Source: Methanosarcina baikalica (GTDB lineage: Archaea; Halobacteriota; Methanosarcinia; Methanosarcinales; Methanosarcinaceae). Taken from it: 64,000 nt of DNA. The notes beneath the pieces are model-generated. The model worked only from the letters and a program-made list of their open reading frames with translations, did not search any database and was not told where the DNA came from. Shown piece by piece: positions 9,225 through 18,293 of this stretch; positions within the stretch are counted from its first letter, which is position 1; every line of letters starts with the position of its first letter. The stretch covers positions 1 to 64,000 of the forward strand of contig NZ_JAVKPK010000010.1 in NCBI RefSeq assembly GCF_031461075.1. The letters are read 5' to 3'. A program made the translations under genes and the position numbers.

Positions 9225-10013
9225 AAATTTCATTAATATATTCATACATTTATTAGTACATTAATTTCTTGGAGAATTTGCCATCTTTTATAGTGATAAA
9301 ACATTGAAAGTGAGTAGATGGATTTAAAAAGCTACATGATATATGAAAAGATAACAACGCAGGTAAATAAGAAAAGCTGAAATCCCTTGGATCTCAGCTA
9401 TATTCGACGTAGTCTTCCCGTTCTACTTTTTAACAATGATCCTCTAGCTCTTCTTCTCGTTAAGTTTCGTAATAGATAAGGAATTACAGCCAACATAGTT
9501 AATGTGAATATATATTCGACTTAGAGCCTATCCGAAAAGTGTTGTTACCTACTGTAACTTTTACAATTGACAATATGTACAACCGGAAAGGATGCCGATA
9601 TTATAGACCTACCGTAACTTTTCAACATGCGTTAATGACTTTTCGGATAGGCTCTTAGTGAAAGATATGAGGATACTTAATTCGACTAAAAAATAAATAT
9701 ACAGATACTGAAGAAGGTTCCAATAAAAAAATTGTCAAAAAAAGTAATACCAAAATATATATATGTAATACTGAGTTATCTAAGAGTATATTGGTAATCT
9801 TTCAAGAATTCATACCGAAATGAATAGCGAGAACAGTTATAAACAGATGAATAAACTGCTTTTCATTTACATTGACGTACTCCGTAAATTTTGATTTTAT
9901 TCAGTGTTTATCCTTTATTTTATGATAAATGTTCTGAAAAAACATATTGACTGAAATGTTCACAGTAAAAACGGGGAAAATTAAAAATAAGGTGTAAAAA
10001 GAGGAAAACAAAA
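9225..10013. other. Long spacer upstream of cbiM
   Basis: No coding region is supported. Apart from the inverted-repeat element at 9524-9654 the stretch is AT-rich. ATTCGAC recurs at about 9400, 9513 and 9680. It may be a long 5' untranslated region of cbiM. Confidence 0.4.
9524..9654. mobile_element. MITE-like element with 17-bp terminal inverted repeats
   Basis: The ends are perfect inverted repeats, GAGCCTATCCGAAAAGT (9524-9540) and its complement (9638-9654). They are flanked by a TTA target duplication (9521-9523, 9655-9657). The 131-bp interior has no ORF but holds an internal direct repeat (ACCTACTGTAACTTTT near 9547 and ACCTACCGTAACTTTT near 9607). Ends of the form GAGCC-ATCCGAAAA with a 3-bp duplication are typical of IS5-type elements, so this is probably a non-autonomous derivative moved by such a transposase. 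Confidence 0.75.
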
Positions 10014-10688
10014 ATGCATATACCTGATTCTTTTATACCGTTAACTCAGGCAATCGTCTATTGGTTGATTGCCCTCCCATTTATAATAATGTCAATGAAA
10101 TGGGCAAAAAATGAACTTGACGAAATGAAAGTACCTGTTCTTGCCGCCCTTGCCGCAGGAATCTTTGCAATCCAGGCCATGAATATTCCCATAGGGATGG
10201 GAACAAGCGGGCATATGGTAGGAGCAACCCTTGTTGCCATCGTCTTCGGAAGCCCCTGGGCCGGAGTCCTTGTGCTTACTCTAGTCCTACTTGTGCAGGG
10301 TTTCGCCTTTGGTGACGGTGGGATCACAACCATGGGAGCAAATATACTGAATATGGGTATCATTTCCGGGTTTGTCGGATATTATACATATGTTGCCCTT
10401 CGCAAGAGTACAGGCACAAGCATTGCAGCCTTCGGAGGCGCATGGCTAGGACTCTTTATCTCGGCAATAGTCTGCGCGATTCAGATTTGGATTGCAGGGA
10501 CTTTCCCCCTCGTCCCAGGCCTCATCGCCATGGGCACCTATCACCTGATAATTGGTTTTATCGGAGAAGGGCTGATTACTGCAATTGTAATCACAGCGAT
10601 TGCAAAATCCCGCCCTGACCTTCTTGAGGATAGTTTTACTGCCAGACCAGATAGACTTAAAAAGGAGACAAAGGAGACCCACGCATGA
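10014..10688 (+). CDS. cbiM: Cobalt ECF transporter substrate-binding subunit CbiM
   Basis: Membrane S-component that captures Co2+. The mature-type N-terminus MHIPDSF carries the Met1-His2 pair that coordinates the metal in this family. Multiple hydrophobic segments follow, with conserved stretches such as GTSGHMVGATLVAI and LVQGFAFGDGGITTMGANILNMG. Length 224 residues is normal. The start is fixed by the required MHI end and by AGAGG upstream. The stop overlaps the cbiN start (ATGA). The matching CbiQ and CbiO are encoded 7 kb upstream rather than next in line. Confidence 0.93.
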   Translation: MHIPDSFIPLTQAIVYWLIALPFIIMSMKWAKNELDEMKVPVLAALAAGIFAIQAMNIPIGMGTSGHMVGATLVAIVFGSPWAGVLVLTLVLLVQGFAFGDGGITTMGANILNMGIISGFVGYYTYVALRKSTGTSIAAFGGAWLGLFISAIVCAIQIWIAGTFPLVPGLIAMGTYHLIIGFIGEGLITAIVITAIAKSRPDLLEDSFTARPDRLKKETKETHA

Positions 10689-10990
10689 GCGGAAAATCGA
10701 ATATGAAATTTTTTTACGCCGGAATTGTGATTGCGCTTTTGCTCGCCGTTCTAGCCCCATTCCTTGCATCTCCAGATCCTGACGGGCTTGAAAGTGCTGC
10801 TGGAGGGATAGTTGAAGAGTCAAAAATGTCCCAAATTGAAGAATCTCAACCAGTAGTTGGGTCCCCAATGCCTGACTATTCAATTGAAGGCCTGGGGAAG
10901 AGCGGAGAAGTTCTGGCAATTGCAGTGGGAACACTTGCAGTAATGGGAATCAGTTTTGGGCTGGGTAAAGTTTTCAATAAAAAAGCCTGA
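10685..10990 (+). CDS. cbiN: Cobalt transporter accessory subunit CbiN
   Basis: Small membrane protein of 101 residues that works with CbiM in Co2+ uptake. It has an N-terminal hydrophobic helix (roughly 8-27), an acidic loop containing the usual PDYSIEGLG segment, and a second helix near the C-terminus. It is translationally coupled to cbiM by a 4-base overlap. It ends 43 bases from the convergent nth gene, so the operon stops here without Q and O. Confidence 0.9.
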   Translation: MSGKSNMKFFYAGIVIALLLAVLAPFLASPDPDGLESAAGGIVEESKMSQIEESQPVVGSPMPDYSIEGLGKSGEVLAIAVGTLAVMGISFGLGKVFNKKA

Positions 10991-11033
10991 GGTTCGGGCT
11001 TTAAAGGTTCCATTACTCTCAGAAAAATAGAGG

Positions 11034-11738
11034 TTAAGGATTCATAAATATTATACTTGAAGGGCAGAGCTGATTCACAACGCAGGATGAACATTTTGGT
11101 TTTCTTGCCTGGCAGACTTTTCTTCCATGATAAATCAGGGTCATGGAGATCGAATCAAGGTCTTGCTTTCGGGCAAGCGAGATCAGGTCCTGCTCAATTT
11201 TATCAGGATCGGAGTTTTTCGTAAACCCCAGCCTTCTTGAAACCCTTTTTACATGCGTGTCCACAGCGATACCCTCAATTATTCCAAATGCTCTGGCAAG
11301 CACGATATTAGCGGTTTTTCTTCCGACGCCTGGCAAACTAACCAGTTCTTCCATAGTATCCGGGACTTTCCCATTGTAGTTCTCAACAATCAGTTGCGCA
11401 ACAGCTTTGATATTCTTTGCTTTGTTTTTGTAAAAACCTGTTGAATAGACATCAATCTCAAGTTCTCTCAGGTCTGCATTTGCATAGTCTTCTGCGGTCC
11501 TGTATTTGTGGAACAATTTTTCGGTTACTCTATTAATCTGGACATCGGTTGACTGGGCTGAAAGAACGGTTGCCACAAGAAGTTCAAGGGGATTACTGTA
11601 GTTAAGAGAAGGTTTTGCATTCGGGTACTCTTTTTTTAGAAGAGCCCAGATCCGGTCAAAATTGTGCCTATTGTTAGGAATATCAGATTCATAAAGAAAA
11701 TCTTGAGTAGCCGATTTTTTTGGCTTTTTCTCAGACAT
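11034..11738 (-). CDS. nth: Endonuclease III
   Basis: Bifunctional DNA glycosylase/AP lyase for oxidised pyrimidines in base-excision repair. The helix-hairpin-helix LPGVGRKTANIVL contains the catalytic lysine, and VDTHV carries the catalytic aspartate. The C-terminal cluster loop is C-x6-C-x2-C-x5-C (from CQARKPKCSSC), so a [4Fe-4S] cluster is expected. I start at ATG 11738 (MSEKK) because GGAG lies six bases before it; a start four codons earlier has no such site. The polar N-terminus of about 20 residues is family-variable. Confidence 0.92.
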   Translation of the reverse strand: MSEKKPKKSATQDFLYESDIPNNRHNFDRIWALLKKEYPNAKPSLNYSNPLELLVATVLSAQSTDVQINRVTEKLFHKYRTAEDYANADLRELEIDVYSTGFYKNKAKNIKAVAQLIVENYNGKVPDTMEELVSLPGVGRKTANIVLARAFGIIEGIAVDTHVKRVSRRLGFTKNSDPDKIEQDLISLARKQDLDSISMTLIYHGRKVCQARKPKCSSCVVNQLCPSSIIFMNP

Positions 11739-11868
11739 TAGTAACTCCAAATTTTCGGGTTTGTTTCCTATTTCAGCGAAAGCGTACTTTCTTTGCGAAG
11801 TCTGTATTTACATTTAGTTAAGGTACAGAGTATATTTGAGTGCCTGCTTCCGGGTCTTGTAAGAGGTT

Positions 11869-13221
11869 TTACAGCATATAAGGAATATCCGAACATATAG
11901 TAGGATAGGTAAAGATTACTTTTCTTATGTCCGATACACTGATGTTAAGCCTCATTGCCATGGCGAAAATATTTATAGCTTCTTCCGCGTTCGGACCCAG
12001 AATATGAGCTCCCATTATTCGGTCATTTACCTCATCAATAATTACCTTTGAAGCTGCAAATTCGATACCTGTTCTCTGAGTTGTCTTCCATTTGCTCCTG
12101 TCCCGGAAAATCACCTTATATTTATCGCTGTCTTTTGCTGCGTTGATTCCCACAGAAGCCAGAACAGGAATAGTAAAGACAGCACTCGGGATACCTGTAT
12201 AATCAGCTTCGGCATCATCTCCATCCAGAATATTAGCTGCAGCAATCTGGCCCTGAAGTGTTGCTACCGGAGTTAGCTTCATGCCTTCGGCGACACAGTC
12301 TCCTCCAGCGTAAATATTTGGATTTGAAGTCCGCATGTGTTTATCAACTATAATACCTTTCTTCTCAGAATTAACGTCTGCATTCTCAAGTTTCAGGTCT
12401 TCGATATCAGGGACTCTCCCCGCCCCGTTCACAACCATATCCGCATTATAAGTTCGGATTTCGGATTGAGCCCCTTTTTTGAATTCGGTCCTTACCAGAA
12501 AACCGTCATTTTCCTTTTTGATAGCTGCCACTGGATTATTTGTAAGGATTTTAATGCCTGCTGTTTCTGAAGCTTTTACAAGCAGATCTACCATATCGAA
12601 ATCGAAAGATCCGAGAGGTTTTTCGCTCCTATGCAGAATTAAGACCTCGGATCCTGCTCTTCTCGCAATGTGCGCAAACTCGAAAGAAATGTAGCCACCC
12701 CCGATGAAAATTATCTTTTTAGGGATCTTTTTAGTTTCCATGAAATCCTCATCCGTTGTAAGGTATTCCTCACCGGGTATGCCCAGTTTCCTGGGCTTTG
12801 ATCCCGTCGCAATGAAGATACATTCCCCTTTGAGTTTATCCTCTCCGACAATTACGGTTTTCTCATCAGCAAATTGGGCTATTCCGTGATACATATCAAT
12901 CCCCAAATCCGCGAGCATCTTTTCAGTTTCACGAGGATAGCTCTCAGTAAACGTTCTCTTGAATTTGATAAGTGAGGGCCAGTCGATCTCTAGAGAGTTA
13001 TGAGACCCTGCGCCTTTTCCTATCAACCGGTTATTCAGGTCCATAGCTTCAGATGCACTTGCAAGCACTTTTTTTGGGTCACAACCTCTAAGAGGGCAGG
13101 TGCCTCCGTACTTCCTTGAGTCAATAATAGCGAATTTCAATCCCGATGACCGTGCCCTGCCTGCAAGAGTCCTGCCTGCAGTACCTGTCCCGATAATGAT
13201 AATATCATACTTTTTTTCCAT
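11869..13221 (-). CDS. FAD-dependent pyridine nucleotide-disulfide oxidoreductase-like protein
   Basis: Resembles dihydrolipoamide dehydrogenase, glutathione reductase and mercuric reductase. It has the N-terminal GTGTAGRTLAG FAD site, the redox pair in GGTCPLRGCDPKKVL, an NAD(P) site GGGYISFEFAHIARR, the second FAD motif IYAGGDCV, and a C-terminal dimerisation domain. The C-terminus reads FTYPTICSD where classical enzymes have H-P-T-x-x-E, so the acid-base histidine and glutamate are absent. Disulfide reductase chemistry of the usual kind is therefore doubtful. I chose ATG 13221 (MEKKYD) with GGGG six bases upstream. The substrate is unknown, and there are no lipoamide-complex genes nearby. 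Confidence 0.8.
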   Translation of the reverse strand: MEKKYDIIIIGTGTAGRTLAGRARSSGLKFAIIDSRKYGGTCPLRGCDPKKVLASASEAMDLNNRLIGKGAGSHNSLEIDWPSLIKFKRTFTESYPRETEKMLADLGIDMYHGIAQFADEKTVIVGEDKLKGECIFIATGSKPRKLGIPGEEYLTTDEDFMETKKIPKKIIFIGGGYISFEFAHIARRAGSEVLILHRSEKPLGSFDFDMVDLLVKASETAGIKILTNNPVAAIKKENDGFLVRTEFKKGAQSEIRTYNADMVVNGAGRVPDIEDLKLENADVNSEKKGIIVDKHMRTSNPNIYAGGDCVAEGMKLTPVATLQGQIAAANILDGDDAEADYTGIPSAVFTIPVLASVGINAAKDSDKYKVIFRDRSKWKTTQRTGIEFAASKVIIDEVNDRIMGAHILGPNAEEAINIFAMAMRLNISVSDIRKVIFTYPTICSDIPYML

Positions 13222-13585
13222 TAAATTCCCCACAACATTTGATATGTTATTTTTTGGACAAAGAAATTAAAAAAGTAATCCTGGAAAAAGCCGTTTCTCT
13301 ATGCATTTCCTATTCATTCTATTTCCAAAGAATAAGTATTTCACCTGAACACTTTTCCTGAAAGAAGTTAATATTAGTATAGTTTCAGAAAGTTATGCAT
13401 ACAAAGTACCAAAAACTTAAAGAACTACATATCCAGAAGATTTCTGAGAGCATACTGAAGGGAATACTGGAATTTCAGAATTGAAGCTAGTTTTTCCCGA
13501 AAAGAGAAGCTTCTTTTTAATATAATACGTGTAAACCATAAGTTTTATAGCTAATAATTTTTAAACCAAATATATTGGTGATTTT
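13222..13585. other. Divergent promoter region of the oxidoreductase and purH
   Basis: No gene is seen. TTTAATATAA at 13517-13526 is a reasonable TATA box for purH. GGTGAT just before 13586 is the purH ribosome site. Confidence 0.45.
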
Positions 13586-15202
13586 TTGGTAAAAAGGGCA
13601 CTGCTCAGCGTCTCAAATAAGACAGGAATTGCAGAATTCGCACGCGGGCTTGAATCACTTGGCGTGAAGATTATCTCAACAGGCGGGACAGCGAAAATTC
13701 TTCGCGACGCCGGCATAGAAGTTACCGATGTCTCGGAAGTTACGGGCTGTCCGGAGATGATGGGAGGACGGGTTAAGACTCTCCATCCGAGAATTCATGG
13801 AGGGCTCTTATGTCTGCGGGAAAGCGAGGAACAGATGGAGGAAGCTGCAAAAGAAGAGATATCTCTCATTGATATGGTGGCTGTAAATCTCTATCCGTTT
13901 GAGGTAACAGTTTCAAGAAAAGATGTAGAATTTGAGGAAGCCATTGAAAATATAGATATAGGGGGCCCAACTCTCCTTCGCTCGGCAGCCAAGAACTACC
14001 GTTCGGTAACAGTACTCTCCGACCCATCGGATTACGGGCACGTCCTAAAAGAACTGCGCTCAAGCGGAATAATTTCGGATTCGACTCGGGCTACCCTGGC
14101 AGTCAAGGCTTTCAGGCATACCGCTGATTACGATGCAGCCATCGATACTTACCTTAGTAAGACTCTGCTCGGAGAAGAAGTACTTCGCCTGAAGTTTACT
14201 GACGGCATGAAACTCCGCTATGGAGAAAACTGGCATCAGAAAGCCTATTTCTATAAAGACCCCAAAATAGAAGGCCCTAGCCTGGCAAAAGCCGCCCAGC
14301 TGCATGGGAAGGAACTTTCCTATAATAACTATGTGGATGCTGACAATGCCCTTCAGACGGTAAAAGAACTCGGAAATGCCTTCCCTGCAGTAGCAATCGT
14401 AAAACATAACAACCCATGTGGACTTGCTACCGGAAGCACACTCCTTCAAGCTCTTCAGGCTGCCTGGGACGGAGATCCGATTTCAGCTTATGGAAGCATA
14501 ATCTGCACGAATGAAATCTTTGACCTTGAGGCTGCTACTTTTCTCAATGGAAAATTTGTGGAAATTATCCTTGCTCCTGACTTCAAGCCTGATGCCCTTG
14601 AATATCTGAAAAATAAAAGTGAGAACCTAAGACTCCTGAAACTGCCTGAACTCAGGGAAATTTTCGGGACAGAATATACATATAAGTATATAATCGGAGG
14701 CATGCTCAAGCAAAGCCGCGACATCGGAATCTACGAGAAATGGGAGTCGGTCACAGATGCCCCCTATCCTGAAGACAAGCGTTCTATCTCGGAATTTTGC
14801 CTGAAAGCCTGTAAAGCAACCAAATCTAACGCAGTGATCCTAGCTCATGAGTACGAGTCAGGCTTTTTCATGGTACTGGCTATGGGTGCAGGGCAGCCTA
14901 ATAGGGTTGACTCTATCCGCAAACTGGCAGCCACAAAGGCTATCGAAAATCTGAGGACAATTTACAAAAGAGAACATCTTGACGTTTCCTTTGAAGATTA
15001 CTGCCAAAAAGTTATGTCAGAATGCGTAATGGCGTCGGATGCTTTCTTCCCCTTCGATGACAGCATAATTTATGCCGCAGAAAATAATATCCGCTATATA
15101 GTCTCCCCAGGCGGATCAATCAGGGACGGCGAGGTTATTGCCACTGCAAACCGGCTCGGAGTTGCCATGATCTTCACAGGCATGCGCCACTTCCTCCATT
15201 GA
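13586..15202 (+). CDS. purH: Bifunctional AICAR transformylase/IMP cyclohydrolase PurH
   Basis: Catalyses the last two steps of de novo IMP synthesis. The N-terminal MGS-like cyclohydrolase domain (ALLSVSNKTGIAEFA, ISTGGTAKIL, GRVKTLHPRIHGG) is followed by the transformylase domain with VKHNNPCGLA and SDAFFPFDDSI. Length 538 is normal. The TTG start is supported by GGTGAT four bases upstream, and the usual protein begins right there (VKRALLSVSNKTG). It is monocistronic in appearance. Methanogens vary in how they make IMP (PurH or PurP/PurO), so this shows the bifunctional route is encoded. Confidence 0.95.
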   Translation: MVKRALLSVSNKTGIAEFARGLESLGVKIISTGGTAKILRDAGIEVTDVSEVTGCPEMMGGRVKTLHPRIHGGLLCLRESEEQMEEAAKEEISLIDMVAVNLYPFEVTVSRKDVEFEEAIENIDIGGPTLLRSAAKNYRSVTVLSDPSDYGHVLKELRSSGIISDSTRATLAVKAFRHTADYDAAIDTYLSKTLLGEEVLRLKFTDGMKLRYGENWHQKAYFYKDPKIEGPSLAKAAQLHGKELSYNNYVDADNALQTVKELGNAFPAVAIVKHNNPCGLATGSTLLQALQAAWDGDPISAYGSIICTNEIFDLEAATFLNGKFVEIILAPDFKPDALEYLKNKSENLRLLKLPELREIFGTEYTYKYIIGGMLKQSRDIGIYEKWESVTDAPYPEDKRSISEFCLKACKATKSNAVILAHEYESGFFMVLAMGAGQPNRVDSIRKLAATKAIENLRTIYKREHLDVSFEDYCQKVMSECVMASDAFFPFDDSIIYAAENNIRYIVSPGGSIRDGEVIATANRLGVAMIFTGMRHFLH

Positions 15203-16156
15203 GATAATCGATAAAATAACAATGGGCTGAAACCGGAATCCGAATCTCTGCCGTCTAAGGGGCAGGGGAAACAAATTTACAAATGATTTTAAGACCTGTT
15301 AACGCTCAATTGGCAATAGTTTCGAGTACACAGGAAATATATATATTTATATTTTAAAGGAAAATTCAGGATATAGATCAGATCTATCTGGACTACTGAT
15401 TAAATATAACTTTTATTGAGCTCGTCCAAAACCAGTTTTATTCTCAATCAGTAAGCGCTTAAGAAATAATTATCATGATCAGAAATCTTGATTGATTATT
15501 CAGAATACGAGATTCAAAGAAGCACTTTTGAGTTTTGGATGAGCTCATTATAAAAAATGAGGATATAATACTTTTCACAGTTTTTGAGAACTTACTCAAT
15601 TAAATTCACTGTATTAAGTTATATATTCAGCTTTTTTTGAACGTTTTCACATATAACATTTATTTAACGTTTGATCCAACGCATCCCTGCTTTAAAAATC
15701 GCTTACTTTTGGTAAATATTTAATAAATATATTACTTATGAATATGAATTTTTTAAGTATTATTTTTGTTATATTGTCTGAATACTTAACTATGAAATGT
15801 ATATTAGTAAAATAATCTAATACCATTAACATATAAAATTTCTGTTCGTGGACGGAAAGATTATTTAAAGTGTCTGTCTACTTTTTCGGAAGCCAGATAC
15901 ATACAATCCGGAATGATAGAAAAAATCAGTAATGATTAAGTACACTCTCAAAAAAGATAATATATATTGAATTCGTATACCATTATAGCAATGTTATATC
16001 ACCCAGACATAACTGCTACTCCAATTCAATGTAAAAAAAGAGAGGAATATAAAACTTAAATATTATATATTGTAAATCAAAAGCGGAGAGCCTACATAGG
16101 GACATAAAGCCCCAATTATTTCCAGGAACAATATTAAAAATAATGGGTTGATAAAA
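15203..16156. other. Long gene-free stretch upstream of the COG4742-type regulator
   Basis: About 950 bases. It holds a 129-bp inverted-repeat element (15418-15546) and a hairpin with the CTGTTCG core, TTTCTGT/ACGGAAA, at 15839-15858 followed by TTATTTAAAG. That core and its TATTTAA neighbour resemble parts of the cbi leader element. No ORF is supported. Confidence 0.45.
15418..15546. mobile_element. MITE-like element with GAGCTC(G/A)TCCAAAAC ends
   Basis: GAGCTCGTCCAAAAC at 15418-15432 is matched by its inverted, one-mismatch copy at 15532-15546. ATT flanks both ends as a possible 3-bp target duplication. The interior has no ORF. A related truncated sequence lies at 7799-7880, so this is a repeat family rather than a chance inverted repeat. 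Confidence 0.6.
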
Positions 16157-16942
16157 GTGAAATCCAACGGACTTTTAAGCATTCTAACTTTTTCTGAAAA
16201 GAGAAAGGATATTCTATTTCTACTTCAGGAAAATCCTAGAACTCTTTCCGAAATCAAAGATTATTTTGATGTAAGGTCACCTGAGATTCTGCCTCGCCTG
16301 AAAGAGATGGAAACCGCAAATTTGATTGTCAGGCAGGAAGGAATGTATCAATTGACCTCCCTCGGAAAAGTTTCAGCCATATATTACAAGCCCTTCCTGG
16401 ACACCCTCACAGCTATAGAATCAAATGAAGATTTCTGGAGAGACCATGACCTTGTTGCAATTCCGGATATGTTGTTAAACAGGATTCAGGAACTTAAAGA
16501 ATGCAGGGTTGTAAGAGATGAACATGAACATATTTACGATACTCATAAGGCATTTATGGAAAATGTGTTATCTTCTACCCAGTTCATGGGATTTTCATCC
16601 ATTTTTCTTCCAAGCCATCCTCCAATGTTCCTGGAATTGGCCCGCCATAATATTCCGATTTCCATAATTGTTACACCCAATGTTTTCTTCAAAATAAAAA
16701 GCGAGCATAGTGCTGAAATTGAAGAATTCCTTAAATACAAGCATACAAGTTTCCATGTGTATGACAATGCAAAGATAGCTTTTGTGGTAACAGATCGATT
16801 CTTATCCCTTTCGCTCTTTTTCAAAAACGGAACCTTCGATCCTCGAAATGACCTGATAGGTTTTGACTCGTCTTCAATTAAATGGGGAGAAGACCTTTCT
16901 AAGTATTATAAAGAAAATTCAATTGAAATAAAGAATCTGTAA
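16157..16942 (+). CDS. Winged-helix transcriptional regulator, COG4742/Msr-like
   Basis: Methanogen-type regulator of about 261 residues. The N-terminal ArsR-like winged helix reads LSEIKDYFDVRSPEILPRLKEMETANLI, followed by the wing (VRQEGMYQLTSLGKV). The C-terminal half is the uncharacterised sensor domain usual for this group, which includes the Msr regulators of methyltransferase genes in Methanosarcina. I prefer GTG 16157 (MKSNGLL), since GGTTGAT precedes it and family members start at this point; TTG 16148 is the alternative. Its target and ligand cannot be told from sequence, and no methyltransferase gene is adjacent. Confidence 0.75.
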   Translation: MKSNGLLSILTFSEKRKDILFLLQENPRTLSEIKDYFDVRSPEILPRLKEMETANLIVRQEGMYQLTSLGKVSAIYYKPFLDTLTAIESNEDFWRDHDLVAIPDMLLNRIQELKECRVVRDEHEHIYDTHKAFMENVLSSTQFMGFSSIFLPSHPPMFLELARHNIPISIIVTPNVFFKIKSEHSAEIEEFLKYKHTSFHVYDNAKIAFVVTDRFLSLSLFFKNGTFDPRNDLIGFDSSSIKWGEDLSKYYKENSIEIKNL

Positions 16943-17123
16943 AATCCTGCAGGAAATTTCCGGAGAAGAACCCTGAAAAACGAGATATGGAAAATAAGGA
17001 TTTAGGGATTTGCAATTTTGAGTCCGGTAAATTCACTGTGGATTGAATCGCTTTCTCTGAGACATTCTGTCTGCTGTATTGCTCGTTATACTTCAGCATA
17101 GAACTTTTGTTAAGCCATACAAT

Positions 17124-18047
17124 TTATACCAGCAGAGCACCTGCAATCGTCCGTAGTCCGATTATTGAGGTTGATTCTCCGTCCACAAGAATGATCCTTT
17201 TGAATTTCCGGAAAGGAGGCTCTTCGTCATCAGACTTTGTATAGCTCTGGATGCAGATCAGCCCACATATGAAACTGTAGAGAATGATCATAGGTTCGAA
17301 AGCAAGAATTCCATTGATTAGAGCAATACCGAGTATCAGGTGGGAGAGCATGTGCACTCCTAGAAGGAAGTTACGGGTATTTCGTATACCGAGGCTTACA
17401 GGAAGGGTTTTTATACCTGCGAGAGTGTCCCCTTTGATATCTTTAAAATCATATATAGTAGAATTGACAAAGAGTTTGACTCCAAAAAAAGTGAAGATTA
17501 GAACAATAGGAATAATGTTTCTACAGGTGCTACCTGCAAGCCCGGAAATGAAAGTACCCCAGGTAAGACCCACAACAAAATTTTTGACTCCAAGTCCACC
17601 TTTGAGTTTCAAAGAAAATTTTCCGATATTAATACCTTTACTATAAAGAAAGCCGGTCACAAAAGGTATGAATGCGAGTGCAAGCATTCCCTCTTTTGCC
17701 AGTATATAGCTTCCTATGACAAAGGTCAGCATGGAGGCAGCAAGACCTATTTCCTTTTTAGAGCCACTTAATTCTTTCCGGTTTACAGTATCCTCTTCGG
17801 AACCGAGTGCCCTGTCGAGTGTATATACAGAGTAGATTACAAGTCCTCCTGCAATGCAGGTAAATATATTGGACTGGAGTTGGAGCAGGAGGAAAGCGAG
17901 ATGAATTCTGAATGCACCTGAAAATGCAACTAATATAGAACTTTTTAACAATTCGCTAGTAGCATTCTTTTCCCCATACTCTGAGACATTCCTTAGTCTA
18001 TGCCTGATAAAGCGGTCAAAACTTTCGAAAAATACATTGGAGTTCAT
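17124..18047 (-). CDS. UbiA-family membrane prenyltransferase
   Basis: Integral membrane protein of 307 residues with about eight hydrophobic segments. The first Asp-rich region is degenerate (YSVYTLDRALGSEED). The second is clear (YDFKDIKGD), matching the Y-x-x-K-D-x-x-x-D motif that binds prenyl diphosphate through Mg2+. Candidate roles in Methanosarcina include archaeal lipid or quinone-like (methanophenazine) prenylation, but the substrate cannot be chosen from sequence. There is no strong ribosome site. It stands alone between a regulator and the decayed permease. Confidence 0.75.
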   Translation of the reverse strand: MNSNVFFESFDRFIRHRLRNVSEYGEKNATSELLKSSILVAFSGAFRIHLAFLLLQLQSNIFTCIAGGLVIYSVYTLDRALGSEEDTVNRKELSGSKKEIGLAASMLTFVIGSYILAKEGMLALAFIPFVTGFLYSKGINIGKFSLKLKGGLGVKNFVVGLTWGTFISGLAGSTCRNIIPIVLIFTFFGVKLFVNSTIYDFKDIKGDTLAGIKTLPVSLGIRNTRNFLLGVHMLSHLILGIALINGILAFEPMIILYSFICGLICIQSYTKSDDEEPPFRKFKRIILVDGESTSIIGLRTIAGALLV

Positions 18048-18293
18048 AAAAATAATAATGAACGACTTACAAATATTATTAACTTAATAGAAGATTTTAC
18101 AATCTGTATAAAAGATAACTGGTCAACTAAATTTTAAAGAAATGAACTAATAATAGCCGAATAAACTAACAATTGGTTGTAAGGAAATTATGTTCTCGTT
18201 ATTCCATAAAAAAGATACTGGCATACATTTTATAAAAAATCGGAATAATTCTAGGCGTAGAAACCAATGTATGAAAGAAATGTATTAAGTTGC

